A stretch of 64,000 nucleotides of DNA. It comes from Isochrysis galbana (Eukaryota; Haptophyta; Isochrysidales; Isochrysidaceae). The translations under genes were made by a program, and so were the position numbers. Location: NCBI GenBank assembly GCA_018136815.1, contig CM030943.1, forward strand, positions 3,265,885-3,329,884. The letters are read 5' to 3'. Position 1 is the stretch's first letter, and each line of letters begins with the position of its first letter. Shown piece by piece: positions 14,101-25,788 of the stretch. Under the pieces are notes generated by a model, which was not told where the DNA came from, made no database searches, and was given only the letters and a program-made list of their open reading frames with translations.

Positions 14101-17100
14101 CACGTCCCTGCCGTGGACATCGAGAGTGACCAATGCTCCGAGCGTCGCGCGATTGAGCTTCGTCAGCGAACGTTGGCGCACGAGCCCGACGACGTCGTCG
14201 AGCTGGCGCGTGCACGTCTTCTCGTACTCTTTGAGTCCCGCGAGCCCACGTGCGCCCAACGCCGCCTCAGTCTCGAGCGTCCACCAAATTTGGTCAACTG
14301 CCAAGACGGCCATGCCGGGCCAATCGAGCACCCAGGCCGTGCGCTCCTTGCCGCTGTAGTCCGCATTGGCGGCGCGCGTGATGCGTGCGATGGCCGCCTT
14401 CATGGCAGCTTCCACCTGCAGCATCCACTTCTCGACCATGCCATTGGCCGCATGCGGGTCGATCGGCGAAATGAAGGGGACCACCTCACCCTCGACGGAG
14501 CACATGGAGCGGATGATCTTGTCTTGGTCAAACTCGAGCGAGTCGATGCCCTCGAAGCACTTCTTGAGGTGTGGCTGCACGCGCAGGGGGTCCTTGGTCT
14601 CGGACAAGATCTGAAGCAGCTCGTCGTTGGACAGGAAGAAGAGACGCGCGAAGGAAAGCCGCTTTGCCTCGAGGTAGTCGTTGAGGCCCTTCTGGATGAG
14701 CTCAAGCAGGCCGTTGGCCTCAACGAAGGACGCGTGCATGCCCTCCTTCGCTGTCGCAAGCAGCACGTTGGGTCGCGCCGCTGTGGCCTCCATGGTCTTG
14801 CGCCACATCCGGTCCACCTACGCGGGCGGGCGGATGCGGTCGGTGTGCGGGCGGCTCGGGCACGCGGCGGCACGGGCCGTAAGGAACGGGCATGCGGCGG
14901 CACGGGTCGGCGGGGCGCGCCTGCATGAAGCGCTTGGCCTCCTGCGGCATCTGCCGCATGATGTCCTCCGATGAGAAGATGGGCTCGAGGTAGAGCCACA
15001 CCGACTGGCACTTGAGCCACTCGTCCAGGATTTCTTGCATCGACATGAGCTTCGTTTCCCATTCGCGCATCCGCGTCTCGAAGGGCTTGACGAAGGGCGA
15101 GCCACGCATAGACTGGGTCTTGACAATGTGGTCGTCGAAGAGCGTTTGCACGTCGTCGAGCGCGCGGAGTATGTGCGTGCCGGTGTCGCGGTACTCCATC
15201 ACGTCGAACTCGAGCGGCTTCCACTCGGAGAGCATCTTGTCGAGAGCCTTCTCGAGCGACATCTCTTTTGAGGCAACGTCAGCCTGCTCTTGTAAGAGCG
15301 GCAGGTGCGCGTCGACACCCTCCGCGAGCAGCGCGCCCAGCGTCGTGAACTGCGTCGGTTGCAGTGGTGTGCCCGCCTTTTCGGCCAGTGCGCGCCAGTG
15401 GCGGTCGCGCATGCCGCCATGCGTCATCACGGCCAGGAAGGGCAAGTGCGCCTTGAACTCGCCGAGCCGGCTGCGCACGTGCTCTATGACGCGCATCGGG
15501 CCGGGGATGCCCACGAAGACCTTTGCCAACTTGTACAAAGTGCGTTCCCAGTCGCCCATCTCCCGCTCAACCTTCTCAGCGTCGAGCTCGAGCAGCGGAC
15601 CTTCCATGTACGTGGGGTAGGCACGGTGGAAGCCGAGAGCCGTCGTCCACAGCGAGAGGTATGGCTCAAGCGCTTCGGCCGTCTCGCCAAGGAGTGGCCA
15701 TTCGGAACAATCCCACCCGAAGAGCTCCTCGCGCGACTGGTAGAGCGCGGCGCGCTGGGCGCCGCCGTCGAGGGCCTCCTTCAGGTCCATGACAGTCGCG
15801 GCCTGCGTCTCGATCTGGTCGCGGCGCGCGGGTGGGGCAGAGGGTCAGAGACGCGGCGAGGGCGGGTGGGGTGCGATGGGCGCGGAGGGGGGGGGGGAGG
15901 GGTCGCTCGGGTCCAGGTCGGAGCCCCACCTGTTTGACGTCACCGAGCGACTGGAGCGCCTTGGCCTGCTCCGCCCACGCCTCAATGTCGGCCTCGAGCT
16001 GCTCGCGGTCTGCGCGGAGCTCCTCAGCGAAGCGAGCACGCTCGGCCTCCTGCCGCTCCGCCGCGTCGCTGACGGAACGCTCCAGCTTGGCGGGCCACGC
16101 GAGCGTGGCGTGCACCTCGCTGAAGGTACCATCTGGTAGGGCGTGGTGCAACGCCTCGAGCAGTTCGACGCGAGGATGCAGGTCGGTGTGCAGCATTCCG
16201 TCGAGCGCCGCCAACTCCTCGCCGCACGAGTTGAGGTACTCGCGCATCGCCGCCGCCTCCTCTGCGTTGGCCGACTCGCCGTGCAGCTTCTCGTTAATGG
16301 CGCCGTACGCCATGGACGCCTTCTCCGCCGTCCGACGGACATCACCAACGATCAGCTCGGCGATGCTGGTCACCAGCGCCGCTGCCTTGGCAGCGAGAGA
16401 CGCCTTCAGCTGGGCAGTGCACACGAGCAGTATGCCGCAGTGCACCTCAGATGGAACGACGTCCGCCACCGCCGCGCCAAGTGTGCGCCAGCCTTCGGCC
16501 TCTGCAGCGTACACATCAGGGGTGGGCTCGCGCTCCTTGAGCGCCCTAATGTACTTGGCCGTGTCGAGCGCGGCGAGCCGCTCGAAGGGCTCGAAGCGGC
16601 CGGCCAGCATACGTGGGCGCTCCTCCGCGACGCTCAGCAGCGCGGCGAGCCGGGCGCGCGTCGGTGCCAGCCGTTCGTCGTCCATGGAGACGCTGGCGAG
16701 CACGCCCGGCTCCACGGCGGCCGCCGCCGCGACGATCGGCTCAAGCGTGGGCAGCGTCGCACACGCGCTGAGCAGCTCCTCGACGAGCGCGGGCAGCGCC
16801 TCGCGCACCGCCTTGAGTGACGGCGCAAAACCAATCGCGCCGTCCTTCTCGAGCGTCATCTTCACCGCGAGTAGCGGTGGCGTCGGCGGCGGCAGTACCT
16901 GCTCCCATCCCGTCCCGTCGGTTCGCGGAAGCTTGGCTGTCGCCGCCTCGGCGACCACGTCAACAAAGGCCTCCGCCGAGGCGAGGACGAGTGACTGCAC
17001 CTCGTCCTCCACTAGCAAGTCGACGCCGTGCAGTAGCCGCGGAAGGCGGCTCGTCGCATATGCCTCCCTTGGCGCCCCGGCGCGCAGTGCCACCCAGTCG

Positions 17101-18856
17101 GGCGTCGCAGCAAGGAGGCCCTGTAGCTGAGTTGCCAGGCCCGGAATCCACTTGCGCTTCAGCTCATCGACGCCGGCCGTGAGAGCCGCCCGCTGGGACG
17201 CCACAAACGCGTCGAGCTCGGCCGCGCCGCCCGGCGCGCTCGTGGGCGCCGCCGCCACGGCAACCGCGCCCGCCGCGGCGGCGGCAGCCGCCACAACCGC
17301 CTCGGCTCCTGCGCCGAGGAGTAGCCTCTCCGGCGAGCGCAGCGCGAGGCACTCGGAGCGCGCAGCAGACACGCAGGGGAGGAGGAGCGGGTCGGCACGC
17401 AACAGGCCGCGCGCGACGGCGTCGCGGAGCTCGCCGAAGGGCACGGCGCGCGCCCCCAGCGCGATCACGCCCGACTCGGGCACCTGCGTTGGCGCGGACT
17501 GCGCACGCGAGCGGAGCGCAAGGGGGCGCACCGCCGTGCGAAAGGCGGAGGAACGTAGACTGTACTCGAGCGTCGCGCGGCGCATCGCGCGCGCGTACTC
17601 GGCGTCAGCCTCGGCCGCACAGGCACCCCACACGGCCGGCGCCGCCTCGGCCGCCGGTTCGAGGTTGGCGCGCAAGCGCTCCGCGACGGCGGGTGGCAGA
17701 GCCGTCACCACGGGCGCGTTCACCTCGTGCTCAGCGTAGCGCTCGAGCCGCGAGTCGGCCTCGACCGCCGCGCGTAGCGCTTTGGCTGCCTCGATGCGCG
17801 AGAAGAAGAGAGCTTCGGGCTCATCGTCGAAGAGGAGGTTGAAGCGTGTCACCCACTTTTGCTGGTCAGCATGGTCCCACTGGATGAGGAATCGATGGCG
17901 GCCGACCACCTCGGGGCTCGGCTCGCTCCGGTGGTCGATGACCGCGCACGGGAGCCACCTGTCCGGAAGGGCAGAGTGGAAAGGGCAATTTGAGCGGCAG
18001 CGGAGCGCAGCCGCATGCCGCGCCCCCACTTCGGCGAGGGCGGCAGTCGGGCGCACCTGCTCTCGCCGCCGCCCTTCTCAGTGCGGAACCGCGAGCGCGC
18101 CTTGATCGGGTTGCCCGCAGCAACGCGCTCGCCAATAGTGTCCCACAGCGCGTCGCCCAGGCGCTCGGCGTAGCCTCCGTCAAAGATCTCGAGTGGGAGG
18201 AAGGAGGTCGTGGACACTTGCTCGGCCTCGTCCGCCTCGGATCCCAACTCGTTCGCGATCGGGCCGCCCGTGACCTTCAAGTTGGTGCACGTCAGCGGGC
18301 GGGCCGCTGGCGAGTAGAAGGAGCCGATCCGCTGCGACGGCGTCATGCCCTCGGCGTCGCACACGCTCGGCTGGTTGGAAGGGTCTTGCCTGCGAGGGCG
18401 AGGGCGTGCGTGAAGGCCGATACCGGCAGCGACACGCGCGGGCCTTCGGGCGGGGGCATGGAGGCGACTGCGCGCGCGCGCGTACCTCATGGTCGTCATC
18501 CGCTCAGGGCTCGGGTTTGAGGCGAAGTCGCCTGCGACAACAGCGGGCGTGCGTGTGGTTGAGCCGGTGACCCGGGCGGAATGCATCCCAGCTGGGTGGT
18601 CGCGACCGGAACACACCTGCTGAGAGCGAACCCTCGGTCGCATCGAAGCGGCGCAGCGCCGCGGGCACCTTGAGCCGTGCAGGCGCCTTGTCTCCTCTGC
18701 GATGGGCGGGCGGGCGGTTCGGAGTCGACGAGCGAGCAGAGACGGGTGGGCGGGCGGGCACAGCTCGCGGGCGGCGCGCACCCCGCGCGCGGGCGGTACG
18801 AGTGCGGCTTGATGAGAGAGTCGGCGGGCGACCGCTCCTCACGCTCGGTGCGCAAC
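5146..18856 (-). CDS. Axonemal inner-arm dynein heavy chain
   Basis: Eleven exons by splice phase: 18856-18782, 18696-18617, 18531-18486, 18389-18057, 17958-15930, 15814-14921, 14817-14036, 13896-13536, 13386-9883, 9656-7929, 7794-5146; about 4,160 codons visible. The motor is complete. AAA1 has GPAGTGKT (~residue 1473) and Walker [14 protein letters not shown]2 GLPFSGKT (~1753); AAA3 GSTGTGKT (~2118); AAA4 GVGGSGRQS (~2465). A coiled-coil stalk with microtubule-binding tip occupies roughly residues 2700-2990. The C-terminal domain ends [11 protein letters not shown]. The phrase [16 protein letters not shown] and total length fit the single-headed inner-arm group (DNAH3/7/12-like). It drives sliding of axonemal doublets, so the organism makes a motile flagellum. 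The tail (15930-17958) is unusually Ala-rich. Intron 14818-14920 has a GC donor. The initiator codon is not resolved; there is probably another exon upstream of 18856. Confidence 0.95.
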
Positions 18857-20346
18857 CTGCAAGGGGCGCGAAAGGGGAGGCGGAGTGTGCAATCCCGGGG
18901 CAACGGCGTGAGGTCGCCGTCGCTTACGCATCGCTGCCGCAGAGAGCAGCCGTTGGCCTCTCCGGGCACGTCTACTTGCCGCCGGGGGCAGTGGGGCCAC
19001 AACAGGAGACACGTGAGCCAGGGGCGGGACAAGAAGTGGTGGGCGAGGTGAGGGGAGGGCAGAAGGTAAGGGAACGCTTGTGGACGGAGGGAGGCCGAGG
19101 AGCGGTATCTGGCCAAAGGGCGGCGGCAGTGTAGCCGAGCCGGAGCGGTGCATGAGATGCCAGGCGGCGACAGCGTGTTGGCTGAGAGAATAAGTTGCGA
19201 GCCGGCAACTCCAACCCCCCCTCCCCCCCCCCCCCAACCCTCTCACACACGGCTGTTCCGAGCCTTCATGCCTCCCCTCTCCTGACCCCGAGGGCCAACG
19301 ACACGTCCATGGCTCGCCAGAGGCGTACCATCAGTGCGTGGTGTCGAGGGAGACTGGCAAATGCGGGTGGAGGAGGGACCGAGATTCCGGAGGGAGTCTC
19401 CCTCGGCGCGCTTCCGCGCTTACTTGGCGGCAAACGTCCTCGAGATGCTCCAGGGAAGGGGACGGGAGGAATGGGGAAGGAAGGGGAGGGAAGGGGGGAA
19501 TGGGAGGATGGGAGGGTGCCATCAAGGGGGAAGTGGTCAGGAGGGGTACCTCTAAGGGGTACATCCAAAGCCTCCCTCAGCCACGGTTTGAGCGCGAGAC
19601 TCCTCTCGTGGCACTCCACAGTGGCAAGAGGGGAGTCGGAGGCAGGTGGGAAGAGAGGCGGGGAGGGCGACAGAGAGAGAGGAAAGGTATGGCGAGGGAG
19701 AGGGCGAAGTAGAGAGGGAGAGGGAGGGAGGGAGGGGAAGGAAGTGGGCGCGCGCGCTCACCTTTGGGCGAGACTCCTCTCATGGCTCTCCATCCTCGAG
19801 AGGGCTTCCTCGGCTCTCATTCTCTCCCTCCCTCTCACTCTCTCCCTCTCGTCTCGTCCGTCTCTCGTCTCTTCTCTCTCTCTCGCTCGCTCGCTCGCTC
19901 CTCCACGGCAGCGCCCTGCTATGCGGAAGGGCGAGACGGACTCCCTGTCTCTCTCTCTCTCTCCTCGAGTTCTCTTGGAGGAGAGGGGAGGGAGGGGCGA
20001 GGAGAGGGAGCAGGGACTAAGAGAGTTGCGGCGGTGGTTGAGGAGAGGGGAGAGAGAGCCGCAGAGAGAGAGAAGAGGAGAGAGGAAGAAGAGAGGGCGA
20101 AGAGAAGGGAAAGAAGGGGTCGAGAGAGAGTAAAGAGAGTGTGAGGGAGAGAGAAGGAATGAAGGGGAGTGTGTGTGGGAGTGGCAGGGGCACAAAGCCG
20201 GAGGAGGAGGGGGGTGAGAGAGAAGTCTCAGCATGGTTTAAGAAGAGAAATAGCGGAGCCAGCAGAGAGAAAAGAGAGAGAGCGAGGGGAGGGCGGCGGC
20301 CCCCTCTCTCTCTCTCTCTCTCTCGCAGGCGGTTGTAACCTCCCCT
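18857..20346. other. Dynein 5' flank and purine/pyrimidine-rich intergenic DNA
   Basis: The first dynein exon(s) should lie in 18857-19130 but no start codon joins in phase with 18856. From 19200 on there are alternating G/A-rich and C/T-rich blocks (for example (CT)n near 19800-19900 and 20310-20330). These give long spurious frames on both strands. No gene is recognised. Confidence 0.5.
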
Positions 20347-21147
20347 CTCTCTACTTTCTATCGGCCGATAACTATCCGCCTCTCTCTACTTTCTATCGGT
20401 CCTCTCCACGTCTCTCTACTTTCTATCGGCCGATAACTATCCGCCTCTCTCTACTTTCTATCGGTCCTCTCCACGTCTCTCTACTTTCTATCGGCCGATA
20501 ACTATCCGCCTCTCTCTACTTTCTATCGGTCCTCTCCACGTCTCTCTACTTTCTATCGGCCGATAACTATCCGCCTCTCTCTACTTTCTATCGGTCCTCT
20601 CCACGTCTCTCTACTTTCTATCGGCCGATAACTATCCGCCTCTCTCTACTTTCTATCGGTCCTCTCCACGTCTCTCTACTTTCTATCGGCCGATAACTAT
20701 CCGCCTCTCTCTACTTTCTATCGGTCCTCTCCACGTCTCTCTACTTTCTATCGGCCGATACAAGTAGGTGGTAAAAATAATACGCGCGTTCACTTTTTTA
20801 GGGGGGGTGAGTATGTAGTTGACGGGTGTTCATTGTCGCGCGCCATGAGTTGGGTGTGTTCGCGGCACAGCCGCGGGGTGTTGAGCGCCGCGTGTACGCG
20901 GCGCGAGGAAAATTATCAGTGTTTTTCACAGTGTTCACTTTGGGGGTCAAGGGAGTAGTAGGTAGTTGACTATGTTCAAACGGTCAAAAAGTTTGAGTTG
21001 CGTTCGCGTTCGACTATTTTTTGTACCACCTACTTGTAACTATCCGCCGCTCTCTACTTTCTATCGGCCGATAACTATCCGCCTCTCTCTACTTTCTATC
21101 GGTCCTCTCCACGTCTCTCTACTTTCTATCGGCCGATAACTATCCGC
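20347..21147. repeat. 66-bp tandem repeat array split by a transposon
   Basis: A 66-bp unit that includes the palindrome TATCGGCCGATA and CTCTCTACTTTCTATCGG repeats about six times from 20347 to 20760. It resumes at 21037 for about 1.5 units after the inserted element at 20761-21036. Units are nearly identical, so the array is young. The words CTCTCTACTTTC also occur in the 1-2.8 kb minisatellite, suggesting a shared origin of the CT component. Confidence 0.93.
20761..21036. mobile_element. MITE, copy A (TA target duplication)
   Basis: A 276-bp element with perfect 13-bp terminal inverted repeats, CAAGTAGGTGGTA at the left and TACCACCTACTTG at the right, flanked by TA on both sides. It interrupts the 66-bp array: uninterrupted units read GGCCGATAACTATCC, and here the TA is duplicated around the element. 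It is non-coding and carries a 3' part with TTCAAACGGTCAAAAAG. A second copy is at 53069-53335. TA duplication and short inverted repeats point to Tc1/mariner-type mobilisation; the transposase source is not in the window. Confidence 0.93.
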
Positions 21148-21149
21148 TG

Positions 21150-22500
21150 ACGAATTGTGATGGCCCATAGGGCCTGAGGGCAATGAGGAAGGGGCCATGC
21201 CGGCGGCAGGCGCGGCGGAGGAGACGAGTTCGGAGGTGCTGACGGGCTGAGGCCCGTCAGCAGAGGAAGGCGGGCAGGCGGGCTTGAGCGAGGGCGAGGA
21301 CGGCGGCGAAAGCGGCATCGAGCGAGCGGCGAGAGGCGAGGGCGAGTGTGAGGAGGGCTGTGATGGCAGGGGCTGGCGAGGAGAGGCGAGGCTGTAGCGG
21401 ATAAAGGTACCCAGCTTTATAGGACGAGTCCTACAATGTAGGACGACGTTGTGAACTATGAAGACACGGTTCAATCTAGGAATGGGGAGCTAGGATTTGG
21501 TTTCTGTGTTCATCTCATTGCCCTCATTGAGTCCTCCTAGAGGCTCAAGACACCATTCTCAAAGCATAATGAGTTATTTGCCACTCGCGAAAGCCTTCCC
21601 GGCAAAAAACGGTTTTGTCCTACGAATTGCCGCAAACACCTGAGGACACGATTTGAGGCTCATGATGAGCTCCCTAGAACTTGCTCCCAAGAGATGGAAT
21701 GCTCTTTGGCATGGGTTCTTTTCGACCTTCAGTGGAGACCAAGCTTGGTTTTGAAGCCCAATGAGAGTTTTGGCTGCTTTTGCCTCTTGCGGGGCAAAAA
21801 CAAAACTCTTGACGCACCCGGTGGCCTCCGATGGCCGAAGTACTCACTTCACGCTGGAGCCGAAAGCTCGGTCAAGACGAAGTCTACAGCCTTGGCCATA
21901 GTGGGAGCTAAGGATCTCAAGACTGAGTTGGGACTATCTTTCAGTTGGTGGGAAGTCTCAATCCTTCACTCTCGAAAGTTGTGTGGCTTTCAAGCTCAGG
22001 GTCCTACAAATACACCGAAATCGTAGGACGCGGTCCTATAATGTAGGACGGAACTTTTTAGCCGGTAGGGTATGAGTGTTACGAGAGCGAGAGCGACGAG
22101 AGCGAGAGCGACGACGGATGACGACTGGCGACAGGACGACGGACAACGACACCCAGGAAAACACCCCGACTCTCGCCCCACGACTTTCTCACGTAACTCG
22201 ACTAAAATCAAACTCAAACACTCCGGCCAGACAACGACGGACGACGATCAGAAGGCGATCTGTCGGCGATCCCGTCTGGAAGGGGAAGGGGAATCGCACC
22301 ATAACGGAAACGAGGGGCAATCCTGCCGCACAGGATTCCAAAAGACTTATCGAATAAGACGAGAGAGATGCGGTGGGCCTAAGGGGGAGATGCGAAGAGA
22401 TTGCAAATTAAACCTAATTGCAATCACTGAAGTAGATAGAGAAGCGCGGAGAAGATAGCGAATTAAACCTATTGGCGAGGCGTCTAGGAGGAAGAAGGGT
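21150..22500 (-). mobile_element. Retroelement leader/gag-like region, copy A (interrupted)
   Basis: 21150-21397 plus 22065-22135 align with 47618-47925. On the minus strand both copies encode a Pro/Ser-rich peptide with LKPACPPSSADGPQPVS, SSAAPAAG and SSLPSGPMGH. The two segments here are separated by a 667-bp insertion. Further out (22190-22500) the sequence resembles, in opposite orientation, the leader at about 34145-34600 (for example AAATTAAACCT). This is probably the 5' end and gag start of an LTR retroelement reading leftwards; no LTR boundary could be fixed. Confidence 0.6.
21398..22064. mobile_element. 667-bp inverted-repeat transposon with GTAG duplication
   Basis: The ends are imperfect ~40-bp inverted repeats: left CGGATAAAGG...TATAGGACGAGTCCTAC, right (complement) CGGCTAAAAAG...TATAGGACCGCGTCCTAC. 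GTAG occurs immediately left (21394-21397) and right (22065-22068). The uninterrupted homologue near 47865 has GTAG only once, so this is a real insertion. The interior holds a 110-codon open frame (21694-22026) without recognisable domain, probably not coding. It is most likely a non-autonomous DNA transposon; superfamily not assigned. Confidence 0.8.
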
Positions 22501-22804
22501 GGGGAAACTTCCCTTCTCTTTCGAGAGAAAGAGAGAGGCCCCTTTGTTCTTCGTCCCGCGATCAGCGCCACCGCTCGAGCGCTCCTGTCCCCTTCTCGTC
22601 TGCCTGTGCTCTCCGTGCTCGTCACGCCCGTCCTCATGCTGCCCGAGGCCGAACCCTCGGTCTCGCCCTCGGCTGCACGTGCCCTCCCCGATCGTGTCTC
22701 TCCGTCTCCTGTGCCCCCTCCCATTTGTACCTCACATGTTAATGTCATGCACAGCCCTTCCACACCAACATGCACAGCAGCCACAGCCCCTCACCACTCA
22801 TCAC
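22501..22804. other. No gene recognised
   Basis: Short Ser/Pro-rich frames only, ending in a CACA-rich stretch next to the terminal A-tract of the LINE-type element. Confidence 0.4.
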
Positions 22805-23191
22805 ACACAAAAAAATCTTCTTAAAAATCCCCGCTACATGCGCGGCACAAGGCAGTGTGCTAGTGTACCTCCCTACTACCCAACCTTAAAAAAAAATCTT
22901 CTTAAAATTCCCCGCTACGCGTGCGGCGTGCGGCAGTGTGCTAGTGTACCTCCCTACTACCCAACCTTAACCCCTGACAACCCCCTCCCCCTTTCCCAGT
23001 TCCCTCTTTATCGGAGAAGCTGGTTCCGGGGAGGCCGCGCGCGCTGCTTCGGCCGGGAGTTGGAGAGAAGGGGGCTGGAGACTGTGATTCGTCCTTTATG
23101 CTAGTGTTAATTCGGGTTGCCTTCTATTGTATATCGTGGGATCATCATTGATATCCTCCGCGGTTTCTTCTAAGACGCGGTATTAAGTGCC

Positions 23192-24355
23192 TTAGGTGAT
23201 GTTACGGATGTCTAGACCTCTCGCCGCCTGCAGGAGGTCTTCCGATGTTCCTAGGTTGAACTCCTTGTCCACCGTGTAGAGCGGACTTATCAATTTCTTA
23301 ATGTGTTTGTTACTCGGGGCGTGTAGCCCCATATTCTCTCGTTGTTTTTTCAGCCTCTGAAAGAACCCGACTTTCGCCGTTACTAATAGGTGGTATCTCG
23401 CAAGGATCGCTCTTAAGATCGACCTAACGGACCTGCCGTCCGCGTTGCCATATTGGATGTTATAAAAGTCAGTTAGGATGTACCTCCACGCCAGGATGCC
23501 TAAGTATCCCGAGGAGGGGTGCGGTCTGTCCACTTGATATCAGAAAAGTCGTTGGGCTGTTTCGGATCCCGGCCTAAGGCTAATCCCCAGAAGTCCTTCT
23601 ATGAATTCAAAGATGCGCTCCGTCGCGATACATGAGGCCAGGTGGGTGGAGCTTTCAGGGGCTATGCCGCAAAAGCGGCATGTTGGATCGTCAGCAAAGC
23701 GGTTCGCTGTAGCTAACCTCCTATGTAGGACATGTTTGAAATGCAAATAAGAGTCTCTAGGCGTCAAAAAGTTATATTTGTATAATTGCGATATTTGTTT
23801 CCACTTTCCCGAGAGGACCGGTAACCTTTTTTCCCATCTTAGTGTGGATTTTTGTGTTTTGGTTTTCCTCAAAGCGAGGAACGCTTTAGTCAAGTCCCTG
23901 ACACTTACATCCTCTAGTGTTGTACGCGTGCCGTTTAGCATGTATTCTTGAGGTAACGGGTACGCCGTTTCCGCCGGGCCGTCGTACGCACGTCCCCACT
24001 TCAGCGGGGTGTATAGTTCGTCGGGCAGTAGTTGCGGGCTAATCCGCTCGTGGATGTGGGGCTCTCCCATGACATTGAGCTGGACTTTGTGGTAGTCGCC
24101 TCTTCGGCGCAGATAAAAGTTATGGTCAATGTCCACTAGGATCTCGCCTAGATCGTGTGCGTCCGGATCTTCCTGAGGGACTATCTCTTGCTCCTCTGGA
24201 GCCGGGGGAGGCTTGTGGAAAAGATTGCGCCATATCGGGGAGCCCTGGGTGCCTTCTCGTGTGATTTCTCCCCTAAGGAAGTTGATCCTTCTAAAGTTTT
24301 CCAGCGCATGCTTCCAGAAGGCCGGGAGCGTGTTATCGCCATGAAACGGCGGCAT
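23192..24355 (-). pseudogene. Reverse transcriptase C-terminal fragment
   Basis: The frame opens around 24355 and runs to a TGA at about 23540, then continues in the same frame to 23192 (…GLDIRNIT). Near its middle is HFKHVLHRRLATANRF followed by CRFCGIAPESSTHLASC, a CxxC-x8-HxxxC arrangement typical of the zinc-binding tail of non-LTR reverse transcriptases. The catalytic palm domain and its YxDD box are missing. The frame overlaps the end of ORF1 by about 175 bases in another phase. The terminal ~50 residues recur at 61273-61437 with few changes, showing that this tail was part of the mobile family. Confidence 0.75.
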
Positions 24356-25788
24356 GGCGCCGCCGCTCCAAGGCCCATGAGGGCCCTGTAGTCCATGGCG
24401 TTACTTGCGTCCCTTTGGCGCTTTCGTTGTTCTGCTTTCGCCTTATCTTGTTCGCACGTGCATTGGCGAAAGCTAACTTGGTTTTTACGGAGAAATGAGA
24501 TAGCCCACGGCTTGTCGTATCCTTTGCAGCCTCCGGGGGCTCCATGGATGGCTAACTCCCCTTCAGGAGTCACACATTCCACTGATGATCGGACCGCATA
24601 GTCCAAGTTGAAATTTTCTCCGTCATCGAGAGTCACATGAAAGTTGCGAGGGAAACGGTGCCCTAAGGCCGACGTGTCCGTGTAAACATAAAAGTGCCAG
24701 ATGGGACGCTTGCCGGACTCAACTTTCGTGATACCTTCGAGTGAGGTTTTGGCTCGCTGTTGGTTGCCCCTTAGCACGTGGAAACCCTCGCGCTCGAGCG
24801 AGTTAGCCAAATGCCTAGTCTTGGTCTTAAAAGCCTTGATCGGATCAAAGATGCGAAAAACAATGTAGGTCGCCACCTCTTTTAGGGAGGACCGGATAGC
24901 GCTCGACTTACGAGGGGCCGAGTCGATTAACGCGCCATAGGTGATTCCAAATTCATGCGGGATTCCCGAGAGGGCTGTGTTAACTTTGTCTCCGTATGCG
25001 GCCTTGAATTGATCGTGTGCGTCTTCATCGACATAGAAGATCCATGGGCCTTTGCGGCCTTTGTCCATGCCATCTGGAGTTGCGTCTAGGCCTTCCAGCC
25101 TAGAGAGGAGGAATTTCATGAAGGTGGCGACATCCTCGCTCTTGATGTCCTTTTTGTCATCAGCTAGCTGAGCTAGCTGGATGAAAAAAGGCGTGTCTTC
25201 AGGCTCCTCTTCCTCATCAGGTGGAGGAGAAGCAAAGGGGGTGGTGTTGTGGAGAGTCGGCTTTGGATCCGATTGTGGATCCGCCCGCTTGCGCGATGGC
25301 TGCTGTGGTTGTTGGGCTTGTGGCTGCTGGGCTTGCTGGGCTGGATCCTTCCCTTTGTGTCCATGCGCAGCTTGCGCGTATGTCCTGGCTGCTTGAGTTG
25401 GTTGTTGGTTTGAGGGCGCAAAGGCCCCCAATATGGATTGTTGTGTTAAGTGCCCGCCCCCGAGGGGTGCACTGATGGTAGGAGTGGCCGCCATGGGGGT
25501 GGCAGCAGAGCTGCCACCTCCCATGGGGAGTCCTTGAGTTGGTGGAGGAGCGGAGGGGTTGGGTGGCAGGGCATTGCCCTGGGTCTGGTTGTCACCAGGG
25601 AACAGGACTCTGCCTGTTCCCTAATTCTGTGGCAGCTTGGGAGGCGAGGGTGGTGCCGTCATGTCGACGTCGTTGTCAGGCGGCGCGGCGGCCTGTGGGC
25701 GCTTGGGCTCCGGCGGTTTGGGGCGGCCCCGTTGGGGCGTCGTGACGGCGGGGGGCTGGGAGGTGGGAGCGGTCGGCGCGCGCTCCAT
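24181..25788 (-). pseudogene. LINE-type ORF1 with one in-frame stop
   Basis: Starts MERAPTAPTSQPPAVTTPQR at 25788 and is interrupted by a single TAG near 25622; the same frame continues through 25524 to 24181. The first third is Pro/Gln-rich and low complexity (QQAQQPQAQQPQQPSRKR). The rest is a better-folded region with GPWIFYVDEDAHDQFKAAYG and RFPRNFHVTLDDGENFNLDY; I do not recognise its fold. Homology with the 36.1 kb element is seen at the start and again at TISAP / TIS.AP-type words. The last ~60 codons overlap the reverse transcriptase fragment and are probably not original. Confidence 0.65.

Noticed and set aside
20347-21147. CRISPR-like array
   Set aside because: The 66-bp units are contiguous, nearly identical tandem repeats without unique spacers, in a eukaryotic context.
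21694-22026. 110-codon frame inside the 667-bp element
   Set aside because: No domain, no homologue in the window, and ordinary for a non-coding transposon interior of this length.
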